The notes beneath the pieces are model-generated. The model made no database searches. It was given only the letters and a program-made list of their open reading frames with translations, and was not told where the DNA came from. Positions 32,679-41,489 of a DNA stretch of 64,000 bases are shown here, in pieces (position 1 is the first letter of the stretch; the number at the start of each line of letters is the position of its first letter). The DNA is from Hyphomicrobiales bacterium (lineage in GTDB: Bacteria; Pseudomonadota; Alphaproteobacteria; Rhizobiales; Beijerinckiaceae). The DNA lies in the NCBI GenBank assembly GCA_900470095.1, contig UBZM01000030.1, forward strand, positions 62,001 through 126,000, read 5' to 3'. A program made the position numbers and the translations under genes.

Positions 32679-33665
32679 ATGCGCATCATCTTTCATGGCG
32701 AGAACGCCGCCTCCTTCAGCTCCGGCTTTGCCGAACTCGTCAGCCCGGGAGCCGATATTCGCATCCTGCCGGACGGGCTCGGCATCGGCGCCGACCAGCA
32801 GGCCTATGCGCAGGCGGATGTCATCATCGGCGTGAAGTTCGATGCCAGCCTGCCGATCCCGTCAGGGCTCAAGCTCTTCCACGTGCCTGGCGCTGGCTAT
32901 GACGCGGTCGATCTGGCCTTGCTGCCGGCTCCCGCCAATGTCTGCAACTGCTTCGGCCACGAGCAGGCGATCGCGGAATATGTCATGAGCGCGCTGCTGG
33001 CCCGGCATATCCCTCTGGCGGATGCCGACGCGAAGCTGCGCCGCGGCGATTGGGCGTATTGGGCGGGCTCGCCTGCGCGCATCCATGGCGAGATCGCCGG
33101 CAAGACGATCGGCCTGCTCGGCTTCGGCCATATCGGCAAGGCGATCGCGCGGCGCGCCAAGGCCTTCGAGATGAAGGTCCATGTCGCCAATCGCAGCGCT
33201 GTCCCGGTCTCCGATCTCGTCGATCGCGCCTTCACGCTCGATCGGCTGGAGGAATTCTGGGGCTCGGCTGACGCCATCGTGGTCTCCGTGCCGCTGACGC
33301 CGGAAACGAATGGCATCGTCGGCGCCCCCGCCTTCGCGGCGATGCGCCGCGACGCGCTGATCTTCAATGTCGGGCGCGGCCCGACGATCGACGAGACGGC
33401 GCTGTTCGAGGCCCTGAAGGGCAAACGCATCGGCGGGGCGGTGATCGACACCTGGTATCGCTACCCGGGCCCGGCCTCCGCCAATCCGCTGCCCTCCGAG
33501 CTGCCTTTTCACGAGCTGCCGAATATCGTGATGACCCCGCATATGTCGGGCTGGACGAGCGGGACGATCCGGCGCCGCCAGCAGACCATCGCCGATAACA
33601 TCAAGCGCAGCTTCGCCGGGGAACCCCTCGTCAATCTCGTACGGGAGGCGCGCCAGACTGCCTGA
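32679..33665 (+). CDS. D-2-hydroxyacid dehydrogenase-type NAD(P) enzyme with atypical active site
   Basis: A 328-residue protein of the D-isomer 2-hydroxyacid dehydrogenase fold. The Rossmann glycine motif is GLLGFGHIGKAIARR (about 145-159), catalytic Arg233 is in NVGRGP and catalytic His288 in TPHMSG. The usual catalytic Glu, five residues after Asp257, is Tyr262 (DTWYRYPGP). It is 23 bp after the GntR gene and 84 bp before the transporter. It may be a keto-acid reductase acting on the 2-keto product, but the missing Glu makes the normal mechanism doubtful. The ATG at 32679 is preferred. Confidence 0.85.
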   Translation: MRIIFHGENAASFSSGFAELVSPGADIRILPDGLGIGADQQAYAQADVIIGVKFDASLPIPSGLKLFHVPGAGYDAVDLALLPAPANVCNCFGHEQAIAEYVMSALLARHIPLADADAKLRRGDWAYWAGSPARIHGEIAGKTIGLLGFGHIGKAIARRAKAFEMKVHVANRSAVPVSDLVDRAFTLDRLEEFWGSADAIVVSVPLTPETNGIVGAPAFAAMRRDALIFNVGRGPTIDETALFEALKGKRIGGAVIDTWYRYPGPASANPLPSELPFHELPNIVMTPHMSGWTSGTIRRRQQTIADNIKRSFAGEPLVNLVREARQTA

Positions 33666-33749
33666 ACGACCACGCCTGCTCACCTCTCAACGAACCGGAC
33701 GCATCGAAGCCGGTCGCCAACGAAGCAGATCGCAACAAGGAAACGCACC

Positions 33750-34553
33750 ATGAGCCTGTTCAAGAATCTCAGAATGATCGGGATGCTGCTCGCGCTGGGC
33801 GCCGGCACGCTCGCGGCCGGTCATGCTTCGGCCCAGTCGGTCACGGATATCGTCAAGCGCGGCAAGGTCCGCGTCGGCGTGCTGATCGGCGCGCCGCCCT
33901 ATGGCTCCGTCGACTCGCAAGGCAACGCGATCGGCTATGATGCCGATGTCACCGCCCTGATCGGCAAATATCTGGGACTGCCCGTCGAGATCGTCCAGCT
34001 GACGCCGCCGGCCCGCATTCCCGCGCTCGAGGCCGGCAAGGTCGACTTCCTCGTCGCGACGCTGGCACCGACACCGGAACGCGCCAAGGCAGTGATGTTC
34101 ACCATCCCCTACAGCGCCTTCCAGACCGGCATCTACGCCAAGAAGGGCACGCCCATCAAAGACTGGGCCGATCTCAAGGGCCGCAAGGTCGGCGTCAACC
34201 GCGGCTCCAGCGTCGAGCGGGAATTCACCAATCGCGAGAAGGAACTCAACCTCACGATTCTGCGCTTCGAGGATGACGCGACCACGATGCAGGCGCTGTT
34301 CTCCGGACAGGTCGAGGCCATCGCCGGCCCCGACGCCCAGGCGAACGCCGCGATCAAGGCGCGTGGCGAAACCGACACCGAGCTCAAGTTCGTCTTCGGC
34401 ATGCAACCGAACTCGATGACCGTCCGTAAGGACGCATATGAGTTGAAGCAGTGGCTCAACAACATGATCTACTACATCAAGCAGAACGGCGAACTGAACG
34501 CGATCTCCGAGAAGTGGGTCGGCGGTCCTCTGCCGCAGTTGCCAACCTTCTGA
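33750..34553 (+). CDS. ABC transporter solute-binding protein (family 3, polar amino acid type)
   Basis: A 267-residue periplasmic binding protein with a Sec leader (MSLFKNLRM, hydrophobic stretch, cleavage after HASAQS) and the family-3 start IVKRGKVRVGVLIGAPPYGS and GYDADVTALIGKYLG. GRKVGVNRGSSVEREF and DLKGR are standard. The ligand is probably a polar amino acid or an acid metabolite, given the sugar acid genes around. It is followed after 69 bp (with a hairpin) by the permeases. Confidence 0.9.
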   Translation: MSLFKNLRMIGMLLALGAGTLAAGHASAQSVTDIVKRGKVRVGVLIGAPPYGSVDSQGNAIGYDADVTALIGKYLGLPVEIVQLTPPARIPALEAGKVDFLVATLAPTPERAKAVMFTIPYSAFQTGIYAKKGTPIKDWADLKGRKVGVNRGSSVEREFTNREKELNLTILRFEDDATTMQALFSGQVEAIAGPDAQANAAIKARGETDTELKFVFGMQPNSMTVRKDAYELKQWLNNMIYYIKQNGELNAISEKWVGGPLPQLPTF

Positions 34554-34569
34554 TCCGTTTCGCATCGTT

Positions 34570-34596
34570 CCCGCTGCGCAGATCCTGCGCGGCGGG
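34570..34596 (+). other. Hairpin in the binding protein-permease gap
   Basis: CCCGCTGCGCAG and CTGCGCGGCGGG around a 3-nt loop, 17 bp after the binding protein stop. Without a T-run it is more likely a 3'-end stabiliser that keeps binding protein mRNA more abundant than permease mRNA, a common arrangement in such operons. A comparable hairpin lies after the binding protein gene at 41441. Confidence 0.5.
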
Positions 34597-34622
34597 GCCT
34601 CGCGCCAGACTGACGAGGGATC

Positions 34623-35318
34623 ATGTCGCTCCAGTTCGAATCCGTCCTCGCCGAAACCGACATCATCCTTGACGGGATCATGCTGACGATCGGCCTGTCT
34701 GCCAGCGCGATCGTGCTGGGCCTGATCTTCGCGGTGCTGCTTGTCGCGCTGCGCACACTGGCGGGCCGCTGGGCCGGCATTGCCGTCGATTGCTATGTCG
34801 AGCTGATGCGCAACACACCGTTCCTGGTGCAGCTCTTCATGATCTTCTTCGGCCTGCCGCTGGTCGGCATCCGCATGTCGGGGACCCAGGCCGCCCTCTT
34901 GGCCATGACACTCAACCTTGCCGCCTATGCGACGGAGATCATCCGCGCCGGCGTCGACTCCATTCACAAATCGCAGCTCGAGGCCGGCCTTTCGCTCGCG
35001 CTCAGCAAGCGCCAGGTCTTCCAGTATGTCGTGCTGCAACCGGCCTTCGCCCGGGTCTGGCCGGCACTGTCGAGCCAGTTCGTGCTGATGATGCTGGCAT
35101 CGAGCATCTGCTCCTTCATCTCGGTGCAGGAGCTCTCGGGCGCGGCCGCCATCATCGAACAGCGGACCTTCCGCAGTTTCGAGACCTACATCATCGTCAC
35201 CGTGATCTACCTCCTGCTTGCGCTCAGCCTGAAGGTCTTCCTGCTCTGGCTCGGCCAGCGGCTCTTCGCGCCGGTCTCCGGGCTCGCCCGCGTCGATGTC
35301 AAGGCGGAGGCGGCCTGA
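34623..35318 (+). CDS. Polar amino acid-type ABC permease (first)
   Basis: A 231-residue inner-membrane permease with five helices and the coupling loop EAGLSLALSKRQVFQYVVLQPA (about 120-142), plus the VELMRNTPFLVQLFMIFFGLP signature of HisM/GlnP-type permeases. It is the first of a permease pair; its TGA overlaps the ATG of the second by one base. It forms the membrane channel with the next gene and the ATPase. Confidence 0.93.
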   Translation: MSLQFESVLAETDIILDGIMLTIGLSASAIVLGLIFAVLLVALRTLAGRWAGIAVDCYVELMRNTPFLVQLFMIFFGLPLVGIRMSGTQAALLAMTLNLAAYATEIIRAGVDSIHKSQLEAGLSLALSKRQVFQYVVLQPAFARVWPALSSQFVLMMLASSICSFISVQELSGAAAIIEQRTFRSFETYIIVTVIYLLLALSLKVFLLWLGQRLFAPVSGLARVDVKAEAA

Positions 35319-35971
35319 TGACCACATTCGGCCTCCCCGAAGCGCTTTTCATCCTGCGCGCCGCCGGCTGGACCCTGGTGCTGACCAGCGTCGCCTTCAT
35401 CCTCGGCGGGCTGATCGGCGGCGTCTTCGCGATCATGCGGCTCTCGCAGGTCGCTGCGCTGCGCCGCTTCGCCGCCGGCTATATCCTGGTGATCCAGTCG
35501 ATCCCGGTGCTGATGGTTCTGTTCATGAGCTATTACGGGCTCTCGGCGATGGGCGTGGAACTGCCGCCCTTCCTCGCGGCCGCCGCCTCGCTCTCAATCT
35601 ACGTCTCGGCCTATCTGGCCGAGATCTGGCGCGGCTCGATCCAGTCCGTCCCCTTCCAGCAATGGGAGGCGTCGGCCTCGCTCGCGCTGACGCGCGGGCA
35701 GCAATACCGCTACATCATCCTGCCGCAGGCGATCCGCATCTCGCTTCCGCCCACGGTGGGCTTTCTCGTCCAGCTCGTGAAGAACACCTCGATCGTCTCG
35801 GTCGTCGGCTTCGTCGAACTCTCGCGCGCCGGCCAGCTCGTCAACAACGCGACCTTCCAGCCTTTCCAGATCTTCACGCTGGTCGCGCTGATCTATTTCG
35901 CGATCTGCTTCCCTCTGTCCCGGCTCAGCCGCCATCTCGAACAGGTGATGAATGCCAGCCGTCCTCATTGA
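35318..35971 (+). CDS. Polar amino acid-type ABC permease (second)
   Basis: A 217-residue permease related to the previous one: LVIQSIPVLMVLFMSYYGL, AYLAEIWRGSIQSVPFQQWEASASLALTRGQQYRYIILPQA and VQLVKNTSIVSVVGFVELSRAG are present. The ATG at 35318 is coupled (TGATG). The much longer in-phase frame upstream is the shadow of the first permease. The gene overlaps the ATPase gene by 20 bp. Confidence 0.93.
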   Translation: MTTFGLPEALFILRAAGWTLVLTSVAFILGGLIGGVFAIMRLSQVAALRRFAAGYILVIQSIPVLMVLFMSYYGLSAMGVELPPFLAAAASLSIYVSAYLAEIWRGSIQSVPFQQWEASASLALTRGQQYRYIILPQAIRISLPPTVGFLVQLVKNTSIVSVVGFVELSRAGQLVNNATFQPFQIFTLVALIYFAICFPLSRLSRHLEQVMNASRPH

Positions 35972-36683
35972 CGACGTCCACAAGCGCTTCGGCAACCTCG
36001 AGGTTCTCAAGGGCGTCTCCCTCACCGTCGAACCCGGGCAGGTTGTCGCCCTGATCGGCCGCTCCGGCTCGGGCAAGAGCACGTTGCTGCGCTGCATCAA
36101 CGGCCTGGAGGCGATCCAGTCCGGCCGCATCGAGGTCGCCGGACATATCGTCGACCAGGATCCGAAACACTTGCGCGAATTGCGCAAGGATGTCGGCATT
36201 GTCTTCCAGAGCTACAACCTGTTCCCGCACCTGACCGTCTCCCAGAACATCATGCTCTCGCCGCGGATCACGCAGAACGTGCCCCAGGCGCAGGCCGAGA
36301 CGCTGGCGCGCGAGGTCTTGGCGCAGGTCGGCCTGTCCGAGAAATTCGACAGCTATCCCGACAATCTCTCCGGGGGGCAGCAACAGCGCGTCGCCATCGC
36401 CCGCTCACTTGCGATGCGGCCGAAGGTGATGCTGTTCGACGAGGTGACCTCCGCGCTCGATCCGGAACTGACCGGCGAAGTTCTGCTGGTGATGGAAAAG
36501 CTCGCCAAGGGCGGCATGACCATGCTGCTCGTCACCCATGAGATGAACTTCGCCCGCAACGTCGCCAGCACGACCATCTTCATGCATCAGGGCAAGATCT
36601 GGGAGAGCGGGCCGTCACGGGAACTCTTCTCCAACCCGCAGACGCCGGAGCTGCGCAATTTCGTCAGCGCCGGCGCGCATTGA
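35952..36683 (+). CDS. Polar amino acid-type ABC transporter ATPase
   Basis: A 243-residue ABC ATPase. Walker A GRSGSGKST starts at residue 36; the signature LSGGQ is at 139-143 followed by QQRVAIARSLA; Walker B ends in LFDEVTSALD (Asp163-Glu164); the switch His196 is in LVTHEM. It drives the two permeases before it. The start overlaps the second permease, so the four transport genes form one tightly packed operon. A terminator-like hairpin follows. Confidence 0.95.
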   Translation: MPAVLIDDVHKRFGNLEVLKGVSLTVEPGQVVALIGRSGSGKSTLLRCINGLEAIQSGRIEVAGHIVDQDPKHLRELRKDVGIVFQSYNLFPHLTVSQNIMLSPRITQNVPQAQAETLAREVLAQVGLSEKFDSYPDNLSGGQQQRVAIARSLAMRPKVMLFDEVTSALDPELTGEVLLVMEKLAKGGMTMLLVTHEMNFARNVASTTIFMHQGKIWESGPSRELFSNPQTPELRNFVSAGAH

Positions 36684-36685
36684 TC

Positions 36686-36722
36686 GGCCTTGGCCCCACA
36701 GCTTGCGGAAGGGGCCATGGCC
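36686..36722. terminator. Hairpin after the ABC ATPase gene
   Basis: GGCCTTGGCCCC at 36686-36697 and GGGGCCATGGCC at 36711-36722 pair with one mismatch around a 13-nt loop. It lacks a T-run. It separates the transport operon from the convergent enolase-superfamily gene. Confidence 0.5.
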
Positions 36723-36812
36723 GGACCTGGTCGCTGCCGGAGGAAAAGCCTGCTTGCCGCAGATGGGCCTGGGAGATGACGCCTAGCATCAAGCGAACCC
36801 ACCCGCCACGCC

Positions 36813-38012
36813 TCAATCTTTCCAGTCTTCGTCCGGCGGCGGGCCCCAGTCCTTCAGGACGCAGCTGTAGACGGCGTTCTCGTCGAAGGGATAGCGCGCC
36901 TCGATCTCCGGCGTCAGCGTCAGGCCGAGGCCGGGCGCGGTGGGGAGCAGGAGCCGACCATCCTTGATCCGGCCCTGATCGCCGATCATCTCCCGGCCGA
37001 GCGGGAAATCGAGCATGGGGAATTCCACCAGCTTGCCGCCACCGGCAAAGGCGGCGTGGTAATTCGCCATGATCGCGGCCGCTCCGCCCCAGGCGTGCAC
37101 GACAACTTCCGTCGCGAGTTCATCTGCGGCGGCAAAAATCTCCATCACCGCGCTGATGCCGCCGATCACCGAAGCGTCGGGCTGGACGAAGGCATAGGAG
37201 CCGGCGCGCATGCGCTCGATCATCTCCTTCGGCGTCGTGATGATCTCGCCGCCGCAGACGGGAACGTCGATGCGCCGGCGCAGCTCGCGAAAGGCCTCGG
37301 GGCTGTCGGGGCCGACGGCCTCTTCGAGGAACAGCATGCGCTCAGCCGTCCCGGCATGCACCGCCTCGACGAAGGCAACGACATCGTCCACCGGCTGCGG
37401 CGGATCGGCCAGGTTCTGGCACATGTCGACGCCGACCCTTATGCCGCGCCTCGCCGCTTCCTCCAGCACCCAGATGGTCCGCCAGATGTCGGCCTTGAGC
37501 GAGCGGATCTTGTAGATCCGGATGCCCTTAGTACCGAGGGCGTCAAGCTCTCGGATGAACTGGTGCCTCGCGTCACAGCAGCCGCCGCTGCCATAGATTG
37601 GGATGGCATCGCATTGGGCGCCGCCGAGCAGCTCATGGACGGGCAGACCGAGGCTCTTGCCCCTGGCGTCCTGCAAGGCACTCTCGAAGGCGCTGATGAC
37701 ATGGCGCGCCGCGCCCTGGAGCGACCAGTAATCGCAAAGCGAGCGCAGGTCTCTGACCCGGCGCGGAATGTCGAACCCATCCTTGCCCAGCATCAACGGC
37801 GCGCAGAGATCGACGATCGCCTGGAAGACCAGAGGCGCAAACACGGCGATATAGCCTTCGCCGAGGCCGGTCACGCCATTGTCCAGCGTGACCTCGACCA
37901 TGCCGATCGTGCGCTTCGGCCCGTTCGGGAAACAGGCGCGGATCTCGCGCTCGTCGGCGTCGGCATAGGGCGAACTCAGCAGGACGCAGCGAACCCCGGT
38001 AATCCTAGGCAT
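36813..38012 (-). CDS. Enolase-superfamily (MR/MLE) dehydratase or racemase
   Basis: A 399-residue enolase-superfamily enzyme distinct from that at 30489. Visible: Lys168-x-Arg170 (YKIRS), Asp196 (GVDMCQN), Glu230 (FLEEAVG), Glu256 (CGGEIIT), Asp279 and His306 (VVHAWGG), a layout of the mandelate racemase-like subgroup. It is followed on the minus strand by no other gene and preceded by a DapA-type lyase 41 bp upstream, so product dehydration followed by retro-aldol cleavage is plausible. Substrate unknown. Confidence 0.85.
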   Translation of the reverse strand: MPRITGVRCVLLSSPYADADEREIRACFPNGPKRTIGMVEVTLDNGVTGLGEGYIAVFAPLVFQAIVDLCAPLMLGKDGFDIPRRVRDLRSLCDYWSLQGAARHVISAFESALQDARGKSLGLPVHELLGGAQCDAIPIYGSGGCCDARHQFIRELDALGTKGIRIYKIRSLKADIWRTIWVLEEAARRGIRVGVDMCQNLADPPQPVDDVVAFVEAVHAGTAERMLFLEEAVGPDSPEAFRELRRRIDVPVCGGEIITTPKEMIERMRAGSYAFVQPDASVIGGISAVMEIFAAADELATEVVVHAWGGAAAIMANYHAAFAGGGKLVEFPMLDFPLGREMIGDQGRIKDGRLLLPTAPGLGLTLTPEIEARYPFDENAVYSCVLKDWGPPPDEDWKD

Positions 38013-38053
38013 GGCACTCCCTCGCTTCGCGACCGGTCAGGGCATGGTTAGGT

Positions 38054-39007
38054 TCAGCCCGCGTCCATGATCTCGGGCATCATGCGCCGGGCGATCGGCC
38101 TCAGCCGCTCCGCCTCGGCCGCATCGATCCAGCGATAGGGCCGGCGCAGGCGCGGGCCGACGGGCGCCCAATTGCCGATGGCGGCGAGCAGCTTGTCGAG
38201 GGCGGCGTTGGAATAGCCATGGTCGCGCCGGAACGGCAGGATATGCTCATCCATGAAGGCGCAGATGCGCCGCTCGATCGCGCGGGCTGCGCCGATATCG
38301 CTCAGCATCATTTCGGTCCAGGCTTGCGCACCGCGCGGGCTGAGGCAGGCGACATTTGAGAAGGCTCCGGCTGCGACGCCGGCCTCGACACCGGTCGCAA
38401 GATGGTGGCCGGGCAGGTAAAGCGCCCAACCGTCCAGATGCGCCTGCGCCTGGGCGTACCAGGCCGCATCGCCATCGCCGAGCTTGATGCCGACGACCTG
38501 CGGCACCTGCTTCAGCACGGCCGCGAGCGTGGCCGGCGACAGGACCCGCTTCGCATGCGGCGGGTTGTAGAGCACGAGCGGGATGTCTCCCGCCGCCTCG
38601 GCGGCCATCTGCAGGAAGTCCACGGCCTCGGGATCGCTGACCGGCCACCAATCCGGCAGGATCACCTGAATGCCGTCCGGCGCATGCGCGACGGCGCGTC
38701 TCAGCCGGTCAAGCGCCACGCTCGGATCAGGCTGGCAGGCGCCAATCACGAAGGGCATGTTCGCATGGCTGCAGCGCTCGGCCAGGACGCGCTGGATCGC
38801 GTCGAACTCGGCCTCGGTCTGGTTGTGGCACTCGCCGGCCGTGCCATTCGAATAGATGCCGTCGACCTGGGCGGCGATCAGCACGTCGATCTCGTCGGCG
38901 AGCCGCGACAGATCGATCCCTCCATCCGGCTCGATCGGCAGCAGCAAGGTCGCCCAATTGCCGCGCAACGCACCCCACCTGCCCGCCCGGTCGAGCTTTC
39001 CCGACAT
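38054..39007 (-). CDS. DapA-family lyase (2-keto-3-deoxy acid aldolase-like)
   Basis: A 317-residue TIM-barrel class I lyase of the dihydrodipicolinate synthase/KDG aldolase family. Schiff-base Lys175 (VVGIKLGD) and proton-relay Tyr147 (LVLYNPP) are present. The GTTGE motif reads GTAGE (NGTAGEC). The ATG at 39007 with GAGGG eight bases ahead is preferred over one five codons upstream. Paired with the dehydratase at 36813 and divergent from a FadR-type regulator. Likely reaction: cleavage of a 2-keto-3-deoxy acid to pyruvate and an aldehyde; inferred. Confidence 0.87.
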   Translation of the reverse strand: MSGKLDRAGRWGALRGNWATLLLPIEPDGGIDLSRLADEIDVLIAAQVDGIYSNGTAGECHNQTEAEFDAIQRVLAERCSHANMPFVIGACQPDPSVALDRLRRAVAHAPDGIQVILPDWWPVSDPEAVDFLQMAAEAAGDIPLVLYNPPHAKRVLSPATLAAVLKQVPQVVGIKLGDGDAAWYAQAQAHLDGWALYLPGHHLATGVEAGVAAGAFSNVACLSPRGAQAWTEMMLSDIGAARAIERRICAFMDEHILPFRRDHGYSNAALDKLLAAIGNWAPVGPRLRRPYRWIDAAEAERLRPIARRMMPEIMDAG

Positions 39008-39028
39008 CGTCGTTTCCCTCACGCCGAC

Positions 39029-39072
39029 TTGTTGACTTCACGGATATCCTACAAGTAGATATCATTCAACAA
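39029..39072. promoter_or_regulatory. Candidate FadR/GntR operator region
   Basis: The 111-bp divergent gap (39008-39118) contains the inverted pair TTGTTGA (39029-39035) and TCAACAA (39066-39072), and inside it two GATATC palindromes 9 bp apart (39043 and 39058). These nested repeats between the DapA-type gene and the FadR-type gene fit a dimeric regulator site controlling both. Confidence 0.5.
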
Positions 39073-39118
39073 TCGGACGGAAGCCGCCGGCGCTCTCAGG
39101 CGCGGCCGGTGCCACAGG

Positions 39119-39844
39119 ATGAGGTCGAAGGCCGTGACCCGGACGATCAGGCCCCTGGTAAAGCCGCAATCGCTGCACGTCTCCGTGCTGGAAAGCGTCA
39201 AGACCTATATCGACGAGAGCGGCCTGCCGCCGGGCAGCCAGCTTCCGCCGGAGAATGACCTCGCCCAGCAGCTCGGCGTCAGCCGCAACTCGGTGCGCGA
39301 GGCGGTCAAGGCCCTGGAATCGGTCGGCATCGTCGAGACCAGGCGCGGCATCGGCATCTTCGTCAGCGACTTCTCCTTCGCCCCGCTGCTCGACAACCTC
39401 GCCTTCGGCCTGCGCGGCAGGCTCGATGATTTCGAGGAGCTCCTGACCATTCGCCGCGCGCTGGAAGGGGCTCTGATCGGCAGGACGGTGCAAATGATCG
39501 CCGCCGACGACATCGCCGAGTTGCGCGCCCTCACGGCGAAGATGAAGGCCAGGGTCGATGCCGGCGAGAGCTTCCTCGAGGAGGACCGGCGCTTCCACCG
39601 CACCTTGTTCCGTTGCCAGAACAACCAGCTGCTGCTGAAGCTGCTCGACATTTTCTGGCAGGCCTTCGTCAAGGCCTCGGACTTCATCAATCTCGAAAAT
39701 CGCGATCCGGTCGCAACCTGGCGCGATCACCACGAGATCGTCGAGGCCGTCGCGAAACGCGACGCCGAGACGGCGCGCGAGCGCCTCGACCACCACTATC
39801 ACGGCATCTCAAAAATAATCGCAGCCAACAAGGCGGCGAGCTGA
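39119..39844 (+). CDS. FadR/GntR family transcriptional regulator
   Basis: A 241-residue regulator with a winged HTH (PPENDLAQQLGVSRNSVREAVKALESVGIVETRRGIGIFVSD, about 43-84) and an all-helical FCD effector domain with the metal-type histidines of that family (FHRTLFRCQNN, DHHEIVEAV). It is divergent from the lyase-dehydratase operon and 12 bp before the peptide-type transporter operon, so it probably controls both. Confidence 0.92.
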   Translation: MRSKAVTRTIRPLVKPQSLHVSVLESVKTYIDESGLPPGSQLPPENDLAQQLGVSRNSVREAVKALESVGIVETRRGIGIFVSDFSFAPLLDNLAFGLRGRLDDFEELLTIRRALEGALIGRTVQMIAADDIAELRALTAKMKARVDAGESFLEEDRRFHRTLFRCQNNQLLLKLLDIFWQAFVKASDFINLENRDPVATWRDHHEIVEAVAKRDAETARERLDHHYHGISKIIAANKAAS

Positions 39845-39856
39845 TGGGAGGTTACG

Positions 39857-41434
39857 ATGATCATGAGGACGTATCGTAGGGCGCTAATCGGCGCCGCGTT
39901 GCTGGCCGGCACGATGATGACGCCGGCCATCGCCCAGATGAAGACGATCACCGGCGGCTTCGATGTCGGCCCCGGTGGCCTGCAGGGCAATTTCAACCCG
40001 ATGACGGCGCCGGCCGGCTACACCTGGCTGAGCACCTATTTCGAGCCGCTGGTGACTTATGATGCCGGCCTGACCAAGCTCGTGCCGGCCTTGGCGACGA
40101 GCTGGGAGATCAGCGACGACAAGCTGAGCTACACGTTCAAGCTGGCGCAGGAGACCTGGCATGACGGCCAGGCCTTCACCGCCGACGACGTCAAGTTCAC
40201 CATCGCGCTCAACAAGAACCCGAAGACCGCGAGCCTGCTGTCCGCGCGACTGGCGGCCATCGACAGCGTCGAGGTCAAGGACCCGCGCACCGTCGTCGTC
40301 AGGCTCTCCAGGCCCGACAACGCGCTGATCGTCAGCCTGACCAAGATGATGATCCTGCCGGCACATGTCCTGTCAGCAATCGCCCCGGAGGACATGGCGA
40401 AGAACGCGCTCTGGTCGACGAAGCCGATCGGCACCGGCCCGTTCAAATTCGTGCGCTACGAGACCGACCGCTTCGTCGAGCTCGCCGCCCATGAGAGCTA
40501 TCGTGGCGGCAAGCCCAAGGTCGACCGGCTGATCAACCGCTACTTCGCCAATGCGGCCGCCGCGATCTCGGCGCTGCGGGCCGGCGAGATCCAGTTCACC
40601 TATATCGAGTCCGACGACGTCCCGACCTTCAAGGGCAGCAAGGATTTCACGGTCATCGAAGGCGCCTCCTATGTCGCCAACTATATCGGCTTCAACAACC
40701 AGGTGCCGCTCTGGAACGACATCCGCGTGCGCCAGGCGGTGATGCACGCGATCGACCGCAACGCAATCATCGACAGCCTCTACAAGGGCGCCGCCAAGAA
40801 GGCTGATTGCGGCTATGTCGAAGGCAGCCTGATCCCCAAGGGGCTCGACGCCTATGCCTACGACCCGGCCAAGGCGACCCAGCTGCTCAAGGAGGCGGGC
40901 TGGGACAAGATCAACGGCACGAAGCCGATCACCTGGCTGACCTATTACAACAACCCGCTGACCGCCAACGTCATGGCCGCCGTCCAGTCCATGCTCGCCC
41001 AGGTCGGCATCAATGTCGTGCCGCGCGCCCTGGATCCCGCCGGCTATAACGCCATCGCCATGTCCCGGACGTCGAACCCGGCCGATTTCCCGCTGGTCTA
41101 TGCCGGCTTGCAGAATGGCCCCGATCCCGGAACGCTTAATCTCGGGCTGAACGAGAGCCAGATCCCGCCCGTCGGCCAGAACTTCCTGCAGATCAAGATC
41201 CCCGAGCTCAATGCCGCGCTGAACGCAGCCGTCGCCGAGACCGACCAGGCCAAGGCGACGACGAAATACCAGGACGTCTGCGCCGTGATGAACAAGACCC
41301 TGCCCTGGGGCACGATGTGGGTCGCCAATCGCTATGGCGTCGCCTCGGTCAAGCTCAAGGATTTCGTCTGGACGCCGGCGCCGGGAGGCGGGCCGTTCGC
41401 GGCCACGCCGGAGAAATGGTCGATCGCGCCCTGA
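39857..41434 (+). CDS. ABC transporter substrate-binding protein (family 5)
   Basis: A 525-residue periplasmic binding protein of the peptide/nickel/opine family, with a Sec leader (MIMRTYRR, hydrophobic run, cleavage near AIAQ) and [48 protein letters not shown] and [12 protein letters not shown] motifs. GGGAGG precedes the start. Family members also carry sugars and other organics. Two permeases follow, but no ATPase genes are in the operon. Confidence 0.92.
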   Translation: MIMRTYRRALIGAALLAGTMMTPAIAQMKTITGGFDVGPGGLQGNFNPMTAPAGYTWLSTYFEPLVTYDAGLTKLVPALATSWEISDDKLSYTFKLAQETWHDGQAFTADDVKFTIALNKNPKTASLLSARLAAIDSVEVKDPRTVVVRLSRPDNALIVSLTKMMILPAHVLSAIAPEDMAKNALWSTKPIGTGPFKFVRYETDRFVELAAHESYRGGKPKVDRLINRYFANAAAAISALRAGEIQFTYIESDDVPTFKGSKDFTVIEGASYVANYIGFNNQVPLWNDIRVRQAVMHAIDRNAIIDSLYKGAAKKADCGYVEGSLIPKGLDAYAYDPAKATQLLKEAGWDKINGTKPITWLTYYNNPLTANVMAAVQSMLAQVGINVVPRALDPAGYNAIAMSRTSNPADFPLVYAGLQNGPDPGTLNLGLNESQIPPVGQNFLQIKIPELNAALNAAVAETDQAKATTKYQDVCAVMNKTLPWGTMWVANRYGVASVKLKDFVWTPAPGGGPFAATPEKWSIAP

Positions 41435-41440
41435 GCCGGC

Positions 41441-41463
41441 GGGAGGGCCGAAAAGGCCCTCCC
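41441..41463 (+). other. Hairpin after the family-5 binding protein gene
   Basis: A perfect 9-bp stem GGGAGGGCC / GGCCCTCCC around GAAAA, 6 bp after the stop and 26 bp before the permease start. No T-run follows. Likely a transcript stabiliser or partial attenuator that lowers permease expression relative to the binding protein. Confidence 0.6.
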
Positions 41464-41489
41464 TCGTCCCTTCGACGACGGACAGACCC

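Noticed and set aside
33687..35327. A 546-codon minus-strand frame opposite the family-3 binding protein and permease
   Set aside because: Antisense shadow; Asp/Glu/Arg-rich without any domain.
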